From the NCBI GenBank assembly GCA_018398815.1, contig JAFLJL010014949.1, positions 77,322-141,321 of the forward strand: a stretch of DNA of 64,000 nucleotides, in the 5' to 3' direction. Positions 43,389 to 55,671 of this stretch are shown here, in pieces. Position numbers and translations under genes: made by a program. How positions within the stretch are numbered: position 1 is the first letter of the stretch; the number at the start of each line of letters is the position of its first letter. The notes under the pieces were generated by a model. It made no database searches, was not told where the DNA came from, and was given only the letters and a program-made list of their open reading frames with translations. Source of the stretch: Conus ventricosus. Lineage: Eukaryota > Mollusca > Gastropoda > Neogastropoda > Conidae.

Positions 43389-43794
43389 TTAGATTGTTTG
43401 TGCAAGAATATAGATTACTCCCATAGCACCCACAATAAAACCAATTTCTGCTATTTTCTGTTCTTCTGATGGTTCATAAAAGTCAGACAGTTCTGGAGGT
43501 GGTGTTGTTAGAAACTTCTTTCCTGTCACTAAGTAATACTCATTCATTGCCTCATCAACGTCTGTAAATGTGTGCTCTGCATGACCCTGTTCCCTTAACT
43601 TTTTATTAATAAAGTCTAAGTGGGCAATTCGTCTTTTCTCGTAAGCATCTTTGCCTTAGATAAATCTTCTATTGCTTTGTTATGACGTCTCTCTCTCTTC
43701 ATCGGACCTCAATTTACTAAACATATAATTGCTTCCAGAGAAGGCCAAGGCATTAACAATAGCTCCTCCCACCATCAGAACTAATCCAGACATC
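43389..43794 (-). pseudogene. Two-membrane-segment protein of B
   Basis: From ATG 43794 to TAA 43389, about 135 codons. N-terminal VGGAIVNALAFSGSNYMF, charged middle, EYYLVTGKKF, a Pro-rich PPPELSDFYEPS and a C-terminal hydrophobic segment ending YILAQTI. It keeps the base that A and D lack near the middle. Separate small frame changes lie near 43660-43700 (around the DEERERRHNKA region). Confidence 0.7.
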
Positions 43795-43828
43795 TTTTTC
43801 TAAATTATTTTCTTATGAATTAATCTTT

Positions 43829-44055
43829 CTATGCACTAATATTTTCTGGGATAATTCCCTGCGTAACAAGAAAGTCTTTTGACGCAATCCCTGCAATAAT
43901 TACAACTATAACCTTAACAACATCCTCAATGTCTAACCTTCCTAGATCCACCGGCTTCATTTTAAACATTTTTTTGCTAACACGCTATAGCCTATACTAA
44001 GACCGCTAATCACAGCAGAGTGGTATATCGTATTGATAATCTTTTTTTCACTCAT
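43829..44055 (-). pseudogene. Small membrane protein of B, copy 1
   Basis: From ATG 44055 to TAG 43829. YHSAVISGLSIGYSVLAKK, then KPVDLGRLDIEDVVKVIVVI and DFLVTQGIIPEN match the A protein at 38189-38401 closely. One short frame change near 43975. A second, more diverged copy is directly upstream. Confidence 0.65.
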
Positions 44056-44062
44056 CTTTTTA

Positions 44063-44290
44063 TTAACTAAAAAAATAATTAAAATTATCATAATACGAAA
44101 GACTGTCTATTTGCTTTTTAATCAGATAATCTTTTGTTGTTAAAGCTAAAAATAAGGTTGCAACTAGTTTTGGCGAATCTTCTATCTTTCCCATGTTGGA
44201 ACGGTTTTATTCTTAACAAACATTTTGCAAGGGTTGAATAAACTATAACACCAACGATAGGCACTGCAAATTAACCAGCATTAAACTCAT
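44063..44290 (-). pseudogene. Small membrane protein of B, copy 2
   Basis: Starts at ATG 44290. Contains GKIEDSPKLVATLFLALTTK and DYLIKKQID, homologous to LGKLDFEDSAKLIAVIAASF and DFLVKQGI of A. Tandem duplication of one gene, seen only in B. The N-terminal part has a frameshift and stops. Confidence 0.6.
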
Positions 44291-44330
44291 GGTTTTTAAA
44301 AGTATTATATTTTTTGTATTGTTTTTAAAA

Positions 44331-44732
44331 ATGGATTGTGACGAACTATTAAAGTGTGAGGAGCAAGCAGACTACTCAGAAGACAACTGCCATAAAGAAA
44401 GATTATACTCTCTGGCCGCGTGTGGAAAAACTAGACAGTATTTAGGCACTGAACTAAGTATTGAACAGATTCAGCAACTGTCTACATCAGACGTTGAGAA
44501 GTATTAAGCTAGGTACGAAGCACAGCTAGAGTAAAAAATTGTTAGATCAGTGGGACAGACAATGATTAGTTTATATGCTAAGTTAGTAAGTAAGATGGCG
44601 CCGGTTGATTCAGAAGAAGATTTAAAATATGACTTATCACAAGATCCGGTTTTAAACAAATCCCTAAAACTCTTGCATGTGACATGTATTACAAATTTAG
44701 GACTATGTTATGCCCATTCATCATGGGATTAA
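44331..44732 (+). pseudogene. SLAACGKT protein of B
   Basis: From ATG 44331. CHKERLYSLAACGKTRQYLG, ELSIEQIQQLSTSDVEKY, then an in-frame TAA after KY and another stop near 44534, then MISLYAKLVSKMAPVDSEEDL and LSQDPVLNKSL. Same architecture as A's gene at 38456-38888, about 70% similar in the well-kept parts by eye. Confidence 0.7.
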
Positions 44733-44808
44733 TTACTTTTAATCATATTAATTTGATCAAATTAAATTTAATTGCAATTAAAAAAAGAGCGATCAGGAGA
44801 AGAAGACG

Positions 44809-45237
44809 TTGCAGGACAATCCGCAGGGGCAAGTGAATGTACCACAAGTGAATGCGCCACAGGTGAATGTACCACAAGTGAGTAATGTTACTAAAACTAA
44901 AAATCCTGGACGTATTGAGGCTGGGCGTAAACTAGCTGAATGGAACAGACTGCAAAAAGCAAACCAATCAACAAAACAAAAATTATTAGATAGTAATACA
45001 ACATCATCACCAGCAACAACATCCCAATTAACAACAACACAATCACAAACAAACGATAAGATGTATTATTATATATTGGCTGCTGTTGTTGTTGGTGGGG
45101 AGTTTTAGCATACAAATGTCTAACGCCATACTTAGCAGCAAAGTTACAAACCCCCACAAAGCCAGTAAAAGAAGAAGAGTCAGCTTCTGCAAAAAAAAGC
45201 GCAACCTCCTGATGTAGACCCATTTTCTATGGAATAG
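44809..45237 (+). pseudogene. Single-pass membrane protein of B with VNVPQ repeats
   Basis: The first ATG is 44809, though the family N-terminus may begin upstream without ATG. Four short repeats (QVNVPQVNAPQ type) lead to PGRIEAGRKLAEWNR, a Thr/Gln/Ser-rich linker, a membrane helix (YYYILAAVVVGG) and, after a frameshift near 45100, a tail ending DPFSME at 45237. Homologue of A 38925-39424. Confidence 0.6.
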
Positions 45238-45239
45238 TT

Positions 45240-45476
45240 TTTAAGAACTAGATAATGTACAAGTTAAGAACTAGATAAAGTACAAGTTAAAAACTAAATA
45301 AAGTGCAAGTTAAGTTAGTTATAGAAAGTACTTTTTGAGTTAAGTGCAAGTGAATTACAAGTAAAGTACAAAAAAATAAGTTCTTGTTTTAAGTACTAGT
45401 TAGGTTCTTAAGTTAAGTTCTTGTTAGTTCTTAAATAAGTACTAGTTAAGTTCTTAAGTTAAGTACTAGTTAAGTC
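45240..45476 (+). repeat. AAGTTAAGAACTAG-type short repeats
   Basis: Repeats such as aagaactagataaagtacaa and ttaagttcttgttagttctt in both orientations. B's counterpart of the A/T repeat zone of A, C and D, here separating the small genes from polB. Confidence 0.75.
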
Positions 45477-45478
45477 AG

Positions 45479-46054
45479 TCAAGTTAATCTTTTAAAGTTC
45501 TCCAATGTCCTACAGCATATGAAAAACTCAGGATTAACGTAAGTTCTCTTGTTATTGTTAGAGACTAGTGATTTCTTATTAACAGCAGTTGTGTTTACTT
45601 GATGAAGAGCAGAGCGCAGATTAACATTTGTGTGATGAAATACTTTGTTCTCAAAGAGAGCTTGCTTGTAGTTATCGTGAGTTATATTTTTTTTGACAAC
45701 TTCTTTACTTATGCCTTTAGCCTTCTTTATTACAGAAGTCTGGCTAGCAACGCTGTACATCTTTGACCGCAAACCAACATATTCTTTGATAACTGTCCCA
45801 TTAAGTTCATCCTTCATCTTTCCAATTAACTTTCTTGTTTACAGTTTGAATGTAAAGGGCTGTCTTTTGATAGTCGCATGTGTCGTACCATCCTCATCTC
45901 CTTTAGCTACTTCTGTTTCTAAATCCTTATAGAAGTCTTCTGTTGGGACGTCTAGAATAAAAGAGTCAGTGTCCTGTGTAAAGGACTCTTGCTTCTGGGT
46001 ACTCAGTTTAAAGTAGTCGTACAGAAATTCTAACATTAATAGCAAATGAAACAA
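45479..46054 (-). pseudogene. polB: DNA polymerase B, C-terminal part, of B
   Basis: Minus strand. The upstream ORF (45839-46054) contains QDTDSFILDVPTEDFYKDL; DTDS at 45962-45973 is the catalytic motif C. A shift near 45830 leads to 45479-45817 with KDELNGTVIKEYVGLRSKMY, KKAKGISKEVVKKNITHDNY and FENKVFHH, then a broken GH end. The gene is cut at about 46054 by the Penelope-like element, so palm motif A and the exonuclease are missing. Confidence 0.82.
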
Positions 46055-46249
46055 ACTGCGGCGTTACTGAAACACGACAAAAAAGCAGAAGAGCACAAAA
46101 ACAAAGTGTGAAGTAACGACGATTTATTGCACGACACAAAACAGGACAAGAAATTTCGGCAAAATGCCTTCCTCAGCGACAAACAAAAAAAGTACAGACA
46201 TAAACATGCACAATACTTCCCTTGGAAGTCAAAGTGGTGAGTGAAGTAG

Positions 46250-46480
46250 ACAGAGGGACAGTGGAAGGGAGGGTGAGTAGAGTTCAAGGAATAGGGCACA
46301 AGGAAATGAGGGTAGAGTAAAGTGAGGAGAGAAAAGGAGAAAGGGAGGGAAGAGAAAGAGGGGGTGGGGTGGGGGGAAAAAGAGGGAGAGACAGAGAGAG
46401 AGTGGAAGGAGAGGAAGAGTGAGAGTGAGAGAGAGAAGAGGAGGGAGGGAGAGTGAGTGGAGGGGGAGGGTGTGATGGTA
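46250..46480 (-). repeat. Polypurine/polypyrimidine tract
   Basis: GA/GGGA-rich on the plus strand with gagagagagt units. Ser/Pro-rich minus-strand frames are artefacts. Confidence 0.8.
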
Positions 46481-46734
46481 TGTAGGGGGTGTGTTGCATA
46501 TGAATGAAATGAACAAGAGAAAGCACAATAAATAAGATACAATAAACTCCAAAAAGCATTTTAAATGACAAGGGGGGGGGGGGGAGAAGGGGTCAGCCGC
46601 CTAAAGCATCCGACCCAAGTCTGACCCAAGGGTAGGTTGCCCTACCCAAGCACCAAGGGGTGAGAGGAAAACGGGAGGACCCCGAGAAAAAACCCACTAG
46701 CCACACGCAGCTAAGAGCTGCAAGGCTCACCCCC

Positions 46735-46756
46735 CCGCACACACACACACACACAC

Positions 46757-46832
<76 letters not shown>

Positions 46833-46929
46833 CAACAACAAAAAAAACAAAAAAAAAACAAAAAAAAACAAAACAAAACAAAAAAACCTCACCCGCGGGC
46901 AAACCCACACGCACACACACACACACACA

Positions 46930-46974
<45 letters not shown>

Positions 46975-46998
46975 ACACACACACACACACACACATAC
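46735..46998 (+). repeat. Two (CA)n tracts separated by A-rich spacer
   Basis: (AC)n at about 46737-46828, an (A)n-C rich spacer to 46890, then (CA)n at about 46905-46996. A poly-G run follows at 47068-47086. Confidence 0.95.
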
Positions 46999-47131
46999 AT
47001 TCAAGTGCGCGCGTGCGCATGAACAAACACGTACGCACTCATATACACGCCAATAAGTGCACACATTGGGGGGGGGGGGGGGGGGGTAACAGTGGGGAAT
47101 AAATGGGGAACTGTGACGCGCTCTGTCCAAG

Positions 47132-48280
47132 ATGAGCTTGCAGCTTTCCTCAGAGGGTCAAACAGCTGACGGCGCAACCAGGGAAGGCCTTAGCAACAAG
47201 TTCCTGTGTTCTAAAACTAACAAAATTTTGCAACAAGCAAGCTTTCAACTCATGAAGACCCACATTCAAGCTCTCTGCACCAAACTCCATCGCACCCAGC
47301 ACACACTATTCATTACTGACAAAGCACTTACACGCACACTCAACCCTTCTTCTATCCTGTATCTCAAAATGACAGTCATCAACCTCAACGCACTACTCTA
47401 CCATCACCTGCATAAAAACAAACAGAATAAAATTATGAAATTTTCTACTGCTAACCACCCTGTTAAGGTTCCCTTTCCAGCCCCTCCAACAGCCGGCTTC
47501 TTACGCACCAGTCCTGTTCCTGCCTCTGCCACCCCCTCACCCCCTGGACGCCTGCCGCCCCCTGGATCTTCGACTGACACCCTCACCACCCTGTCCCGCT
47601 CTGTTGATGCTTCTCCTGTGGCTGCCCCTTCACGTACCAGTCCTGTCCCTGCCTCTGCCACCCCTTCACCCCCTGGACGTCTGCAGCCCCCTGGATTTCC
47701 TACTGACACCCTCACCACCTCGCCGCTTTCAACTGACAAACAAATGTGATAAACTGGTTTCCTTTCCAGCCCCTCCAACAGCCGGCTTCTTGCGCACCAG
47801 TCCTGTTCCTGCCTCTGCCACCCCCTCACCCCCTGGACGCCTGCTGCCCCCTGGATCTTCGACTGACACCCTCACCACCCTGTCCCGCTCTGTTGACGCT
47901 CCTCCTGCGGCTGCCCCGTTGCGTACCAGTCCTGTTCCTGCCTCTGCCACCCCTTCACCCCCTGGACGTCTACAGCCCCCTGGATTTCCTACTGACACCC
48001 TCACCACCTCGCCTCTTTCAACTGACAACAAATGTGATAAACTGGTATGCCGCATACCTCCTACCCTCCATCTGTCTGCCTCTGAAGAATCTGTACTTTC
48101 TAGGGGTCTCAAATTCATCCCCAGGAGGCCCTCTCACCAACAAGTACGACGTCATCCATGACTGCGAACGCTTCTTTCGTTCCTTAAGATGGATGGCCGT
48201 GCTTGGTCACCCTCCCATACGCACCTTTAACCCTGACGATGATTTATTTCACAAACTTTTCCACACCCCTGTGTACTGAG
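47132..48280 (+). pseudogene. Penelope-like element, N-terminal region with Pro-rich repeats
   Basis: Begins with a helical polar part (47132-47460). Then two tandem copies of about 289 bases (from 47474 and 47763) encode Pro/Thr/Ser-rich repeats with TSPVPASATPSPPGRL. Each copy is itself two related halves. After them the frame gives LSRGLKFIP and a DVIHDCERFFRSLRWMAVLG segment, the conserved pre-RT region of Penelope proteins. Frameshifts near 47750 and 48140 break the chain. The role of the Pro-rich part is unknown. Confidence 0.65.
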
Positions 48281-48308
48281 AACCACCCCGTGGGAACAAT
48301 GAAGTTGA

Positions 48309-49173
48309 ATGCTATTCAAAACCTGCCTCTTTGAATTACGCAAACTTAAATTCTCCCCCAGCACGATTTCCAACCTCACCCCCACAGAAATTCAAGCTCT
48401 TGAGTCCCTCCATAAGAGGGATGACATTGTCATAAAACCAGCTGACAAAGGTGGTGCGGTAGTGGTGTGGGACCGGAACCTATATATAGCAGAAGCTCTC
48501 AGGCAACTCAACGACACCACCAGCTACCAAAAACTGAAACAGCCCACCCTCCCAGTAGACCAGAAAACTATTTCAAAAACCATTAAGGACCTTGTCCAAA
48601 AAGGCCACTTACCCCCTACGGCTAAACTGTTAATCAAAGCCAAGACCAGAGAGTCCATTTTCTACCTTCTGCCCAAAATTCACAAAGCTAACACCCCTGG
48701 TAGACCCATCGTCTCAGCCTGCAGTTGCCCCACAGAAAATATTTCTGAATACCTCGACTCCATCCTCCAACCCCTCGTTCAAGACCTGCCCACGTTCATC
48801 AAGGACACCACTCATGCTCTCAGTCTCATTAATGACCTCCACCTCAACCCGAAGTTTCAGCCCAGATATCTATTCACTCTCGACGTGACATCTCTGTATA
48901 CTAGTATTCCCCATGCAGATGGACTGCAAGCCCTGTCATTTTTTCTCAACCAAAGAACAGACCCTTCCCCTGCAACTACCACTCTTATTCGCCTTGCGGA
49001 ACTTGTCCTCACCAACAACACCTTTACCTTCCTTGGCGACACTTTCAAACAAATCAGTGGTGTCGCCATGGGTACCAAAATGGGCCCCAGCTACGCATGC
49101 CTTTTCATGGGGTACTTTGAACACAACTTCCTGCAACAATACCATGGTTCTATCCCTGAATTCTATAAACGCT
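48309..49173 (+). pseudogene. Penelope-like reverse transcriptase, cut before YxDD
   Basis: 288 open residues. Motifs in order: DIVIKPADKGGAVVVWDR (about residue 38-55), FYLLPKIHKANTPGRPIVS (118-136), YLFTLDVTSLYTSIP with the first catalytic Asp (191-205), and SGVAMGTKMGPSYACLFMGYFE (249-270). The next conserved box should be R-Y-x-D-D, but the sequence ends ...FYKR and turns into the terminal hairpin of Polinton C at 49174. The catalytic Asp pair and the endonuclease are therefore missing. No frameshift in this part, so the element was recently intact. Confidence 0.88.
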
Positions 49174-49262
49174 AGAGAACTAATAAATGCCGATTCTGGC
49201 TCAACCATCCCTCAACCAGTTTTGGGATGGCTGACCCCAGAATCGGCATTTATTAGTTCTCT
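49174..49262 (+). repeat. Terminal hairpin of C
   Basis: agagaactaataaatgccga pairs with tcggcatttattagttctct. Inner arms (ttctgg, accatccc) pair with (gggatggct, ccccagaa). The loop is tcaaccagttt. The shared TIR segment (caataaccaaaaaaataacg and following) starts at about 49274. Confidence 0.88.
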
Positions 49263-49870
49263 GACAAGTAAGACTTCAATAACCAAAAAAATAACGATTT
49301 TTTACAAACAAACATACTGTGTAGGATTATCCGTTTTCAATACTAATTTACTAAACTTTTCAGATTTTAGTTTTTGCTTAATCCTGTGTTTTTCCTAATT
49401 ATTTTCAATAACATCATTTTCGAATGCGTCTCTGTCTTTAATTGGTCTCTAAAGTCTTTTAAATCCACACACTTATCCTAGCATGATAAATCTTATAAAA
49501 CGAAGTAGATAGACAGACAGACAGACAGACAAACACTATGCAATGGTGGGGTGGGTTAAGGCTGGTAGGATCATACCATGTCTTTAATCACTTATCGTCG
49601 GCCTGCCACACCACCAGAATACAGAGACCCGTCATTAGGCTGACATCCGATCACTTAATTTATGCTCTTCTATGCTATGGGTCTTACGGCTTGACAGACA
49701 AGAGGTGTTCGTTTACACAGAACACAGCACACAGTCAATTAGTTGTCAATAGCAACAACCAAACAATGCTACATACCTTCAACTGAGCACCCCTATCCTG
49801 TCATTTTTCTTGGTGGTGTTGTGTCGGACAGACGTGCGTGCGTTTTCTGTGAGAGGTGATTTTACCAGAA
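49263..49870 (+). other. Subterminal region of C
   Basis: No gene seen. The first 250 bases match the subterminal region of A (26.28-26.60 kb). A (gaca)n run lies at 49508-49530. Confidence 0.6.
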
Positions 49871-49876
49871 ATATTT

Positions 49877-50260
49877 ATGTCTCAAGACAGCATTTCTTCT
49901 GAATTAGAGAGAGAACTTCTGGAATCGCAAGTTGCTCATCAAAATCTATTAGATTTTTCAACACAGCCATCAACTTTAATTCTACCTGACATGGATTAAG
50001 CTTCTACTTTTCAACAAGCTCAAAATCTCCCCTTACCACCGCCAACACCAACGGAATTGTGGACAGAGGAAGAAATGTTTATTTTGCAAGAGAATCAAGA
50101 CTACTTTAAAAAAATGACAGAAATAATTGAAAAGATTAAAAGGGAAGGGCCGCAGGATTTGCCAAAGAAGCCGAAAAGAAAGCTTGAGCAATTGTTAAAA
50201 GAAAAGAAAGGAGACAAAAAAAGAACAGATCTTTCAACACCACCGTCAAGCACAGCCTAA
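49877..50260 (+). pseudogene. Small Polinton gene near the end, one nonsense codon
   Basis: From ATG 49877 (MSQDSISSELERELLES). The frame is open for 128 codons except TAA at 49997-49999, where element D has CAA (Gln). So this is a single base change from an open frame. The second half has LPPPTPTELWTEEEMFILQE, then a helical Lys/Glu-rich part (KKMTEIIEKIKREG) and a strongly basic C-terminus (KKPKRKLEQLLKEKKGDKK). A basic nucleic-acid-binding or packaging role is a guess. Function unknown. Confidence 0.6.
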
Positions 50261-50515
50261 AAATAGAAACCGTTCACGCGTGAAGGTGGAACGGTAAACG
50301 GGTGCACTGTTTGGAGACTATCCATTTCCGTAATATGGGGTGTCTAGCGGTTCATGTGGTCCCCTGCTGGGAGTGTTGGCACAGCTTCAGCAAGTGGGGT
50401 AGAGGGGGCTTTGTGGGTCAATCGGCAGCTTCTGCCGATTGGCCTAGTTTTGTTGGGCGTTGCCGAAGCACAGCCTAAAAATAGAACCGTTCACGCGTGA
50501 ACGGTAGCCTACCTG
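50250..50515 (+). repeat. Direct repeat with palindromes flanking a hairpin
   Basis: cacagcctaaaaatagaa and ccgttcacgcgtgaa occur at about 50252 and again at 50467, some 215 bases apart. The core ttcacgcgtgaa is a perfect palindrome. Between them, caatcggcag-cttctgccgattg forms a hairpin (about 50418-50441). Confidence 0.7.
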
Positions 50516-50519
50516 CTGA

Positions 50520-50805
50520 CATTCTCACTCCTGTCCCAGGACTTTGTGTATAATGAAATGACTTTTGCTGTTGTGGTTGGCTGCTTCACCGTTTCAATTT
50601 ACCTGCTTAAAGGCTGCCTTCAGGCGGCCGCCGGGTGTACTTTATACAATTGTCTTGTTTTATTTAATCAGGCTTTTGTTAAATGCACCTGGTGGCTGCT
50701 TTGAACTTGCAACAAAAGAGCCAATGAATCACAAAAACGCAAGCACCGTCTTGCACAAGTGGTGTTACACATGACAAATAATAAAGCTCTGTGTACACCA
50801 CACAC
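50520..50805 (+). other. No gene assigned in C
   Basis: A 69-codon open frame (50565-50774) has hydrophobic segments (TIVLFYLIRLLLN). I do not recognise it and no copy is visible in the other elements. An aataaagc signal lies at about 50779. Confidence 0.3.
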
Positions 50806-51025
50806 ACTCCCACCCCAAGTCACCCCAAGTTCTTAATTAAGTTCTTAATCAAGTTACCCCAAGTTTTTAATAAAGTTCTTAATTAAGTTCTTAATCAAGT
50901 TCTTAATTAAGTTCCTCTAAGTTTCTACTTACAGTCACCTCAAGTTCTTAATAAGTTCTTGATTAAGTTACCTCAAGTTTTTAACTTAAGTTACCTCAAG
51001 ATTGTAATTAAGTCATCCTTTAAGT
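50806..51025 (-). repeat. A/T short tandem repeats of C
   Basis: Complement of the repeat zone of A: units such as aagttcttaattaagttctt and tcaccccaagttctt. Confidence 0.85.
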
Positions 51026-51223
51026 ACAACCAAGCATCAGGGGTTCTATGTAGGATCGAGTTTCTAATTACCAGACAAGTGACGTTGTCCAACTGTTTAT
51101 TCCCGCCTCTGCTTGGGGCGCTTGGCTTAATGCCAAAGTTGGCCCTTCAAGCCGGTTTTGGAGTGCGGCTAACAGCACAGTGTGTTCTCTGATCGAGTGG
51201 GGAGAAGACGATTAAGTTCTTAT

Positions 51224-51478
51224 TCAAGTTATCTTATAATTATCAAAAAACCAATACAATCTATGTTTTTGTCTTAAATAGTAGATGTCTAATATAGTAC
51301 AACACGCCTCAAAAAACGCGTCATCGTCGAGGATGTCTTGCTCAGCGTCCTTGGCGCGAAATCGGTCAGCATAGATCTTAATGAAGTTCTTACATTGTAA
51401 GCAACCACATTGATTACAATTCTGGTCTATGGAAATGTCTTTTATAGACTCCATGTCTTTGTTTATTGACTTCATCAT
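51224..51478 (-). CDS. Cys-rich small protein of C
   Basis: Starts at the double Met (51478/51475), MMKSINKDMESIKDISIDQ. It has CNQCGCLQCKNFIKIYA, then extra residues DRFRAKD absent from A, then AEQDILDDDAFFEACC and a hydrophobic/basic tail. 84 residues and open throughout, the best preserved gene of C. Confidence 0.65.
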   Translation of the reverse strand: MMKSINKDMESIKDISIDQNCNQCGCLQCKNFIKIYADRFRAKDAEQDILDDDAFFEACCTILDIYYLRQKHRLYWFFDNYKIT

Positions 51479-51539
51479 TTTAAACAATAATAATCCGTCA
51501 TGATCTATTTTTATCAAAAAAACAAAAAAAAATAAAATA

Positions 51540-51989
51540 TTATTGCATTTGAAATGGATCAAAATGATTTTTGTTGTTGGCGGTTCTGGCATGCTTTTTT
51601 GTTTGGCTTCTATATTTAGTGGTTCAGATTTTTTTGACTGCTTTCGTTTTCGCCAGCGTTGTTTTATATTTTATAACAGTAATAACCACCCCAGCAGCAA
51701 GGGCGCCAAAAATGACAACTGTTTTAGGTTCAATATTCCATGAAGACTTTGGCGTTGTAGGCCTTGAATTAACTTGTTCTTGTTCTGGAGTGGCATTGAA
51801 ACAACTGTTGGCGTTGGCGGTGTTATGTTTTCATTATGAGTTATATTCTGTAACATTAATTTTTTTGTCTGTTCCACTCTGCTAATCTTTTTCCTGCTTC
51901 AACACGCCCAGATGAGGAGGCTTTTTACTGGTTGCTTTCTCCACTGGATTCAATGTTTTCTGATTCTGCTGATTTTCTGGCTCGGTCAT
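51540..51989 (-). pseudogene. Single-pass membrane protein of C, frameshifted
   Basis: Starts ATG 51989 (MTEPENQQ). Basic motif near 51900 (LKQEKD in one frame, RRIKKLAEWNR-like in the other), then MEQTKKLMLQNITHNENITPPTP (51877 down), then the membrane helix in another frame and a stop at 51540. Homologue of A 38925-39424. The start is well supported because the bases before it match A. Confidence 0.65.
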
Positions 51990-52039
51990 TTTGAAGGGAA
52001 ACAAAAATCTATATGATTAAAAGTAATTAATCCCAGTCT

Positions 52040-52177
52040 GTGATTGTAACATTAATTTTCTTTGTCTGTTCCACTTTGCTAATTTTTTTCCTGATTTAAC
52101 ACACCCAGGCTTTTCACTGGTCACTTTCTCCACCTGATTCAGTGTTTTCTGATTCTGCTGATTTCTGGCTTGGTCAT
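52040..52177 (-). pseudogene. Partial tandem duplicate of the membrane gene
   Basis: Repeats the N-terminal part of the gene at 51989, with the same start context (cttaaaaatgaccaagcc on the minus strand) and Q-rich segment. It then joins, at about 52035, the last codons and spacer of the upstream gene. A short unequal duplication of about 190 bases. Confidence 0.7.
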
Positions 52178-52206
52178 TTTTAAGGGAAACAAAATCTATA
52201 TGATTA

Positions 52207-54640
<2,434 letters not shown>

Positions 54641-55104
54641 ATGTGTGTATTAAATAGTTAATGTACATAACTGATTTTGGTACTCTACTACATGGCTATC
54701 TTCTCAAAATATACGTATATTATATCACAGAACATCACGTTTTTTATGCTTTTTTTGCGTCGATAAAAATCCAACAACACGGCCACAGTCACTATTCAAT
54801 GGAAACGTTATTGCTCACAAAAGAAGTGTGAAGTTTCTGGGAATACAATGAAAGACTTACGTTAAACTGGAGAATTCCTGTATCTGTTTATTACAGAAGC
54901 GACAAGAAAAAAAAAAAAAAAAAACATCGATTATGAGGAAACACTTGTACAGTATTTCGAACTAGGTTAACAGTTATGATAATGCACTTCATGTGACAAT
55001 TATCTGTCGTCAGATAAACCACGACAAAAACGAACCCTTCTAAACGGCTAAAAAGGCACTGGCACGTTATCAGTTTCCTGTTTCTAGTGAGACAGATTCA
55101 CAAC

Positions 55105-55450
<346 letters not shown>

Positions 55451-55671
55451 CAAAATCAAGTGTATGGCCGAGGAATGGGAAGCTTAGCAAACTCTCATAT
55501 CGGCGTGATCTCATACCATAAACCCCAATAGATGGTGGGCGTCCTTTGGATTGTGTTGTGGGGGTTAGGTCCCCCCCCCCCCCTCCCGCGCCTCCCTCCC
55601 CAATGGCTGCTACAGCAGGGGATGGCACCCTGCTACAGCAGGGGATGGCACCATGGCTGACGGCTGGTTCC

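Larger units (their letters stand above)
42175..46054. mobile_element. Polinton element B, internal fragment
   Basis: Integrase, membrane and small genes homologous to A but clearly diverged, with no terminal repeat at either side. The left side starts immediately after A's right tip. The right side stops inside polB where the Penelope-like element begins. Gene order differs from A: here the polymerase lies beyond the plus-strand small genes, on the minus strand, instead of beside the integrase. It is therefore a separate lineage or a rearranged copy. Confidence 0.8.
46055..49173. mobile_element. Penelope-like element(s), truncated
   Basis: The right part (47.1-49.17 kb, plus) encodes an N-terminal region, a proline-rich repeat and a reverse transcriptase of the Penelope class. 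The left part (46.05-46.24 kb) on the minus strand holds ctgaggaaggcattttgccg, a tail signature often found at the 3' end of Penelope-like elements, so the pieces may be two copies in inverted arrangement, which the class often forms. CA tracts lie between them. The GIY-YIG endonuclease was not found. Confidence 0.7.
49174..52206. mobile_element. Polinton element C, left end only
   Basis: Begins with a hairpin-type terminal repeat at 49174, oriented rightwards, in the same order as D and the mirror of A's right side: end, small gene, A/T repeats, Cys-rich gene, membrane gene. It stops at about 52206, inside a partial duplicate of the membrane gene, where unrelated DNA begins. No capsid, polymerase or integrase remains. 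Confidence 0.82.

Noticed and set aside
46036..46571. Ser/Leu/Phe-rich minus-strand ORFs after polB of B
   Set aside because: They run through a polypyrimidine tract and Penelope tail sequence and show no domain.
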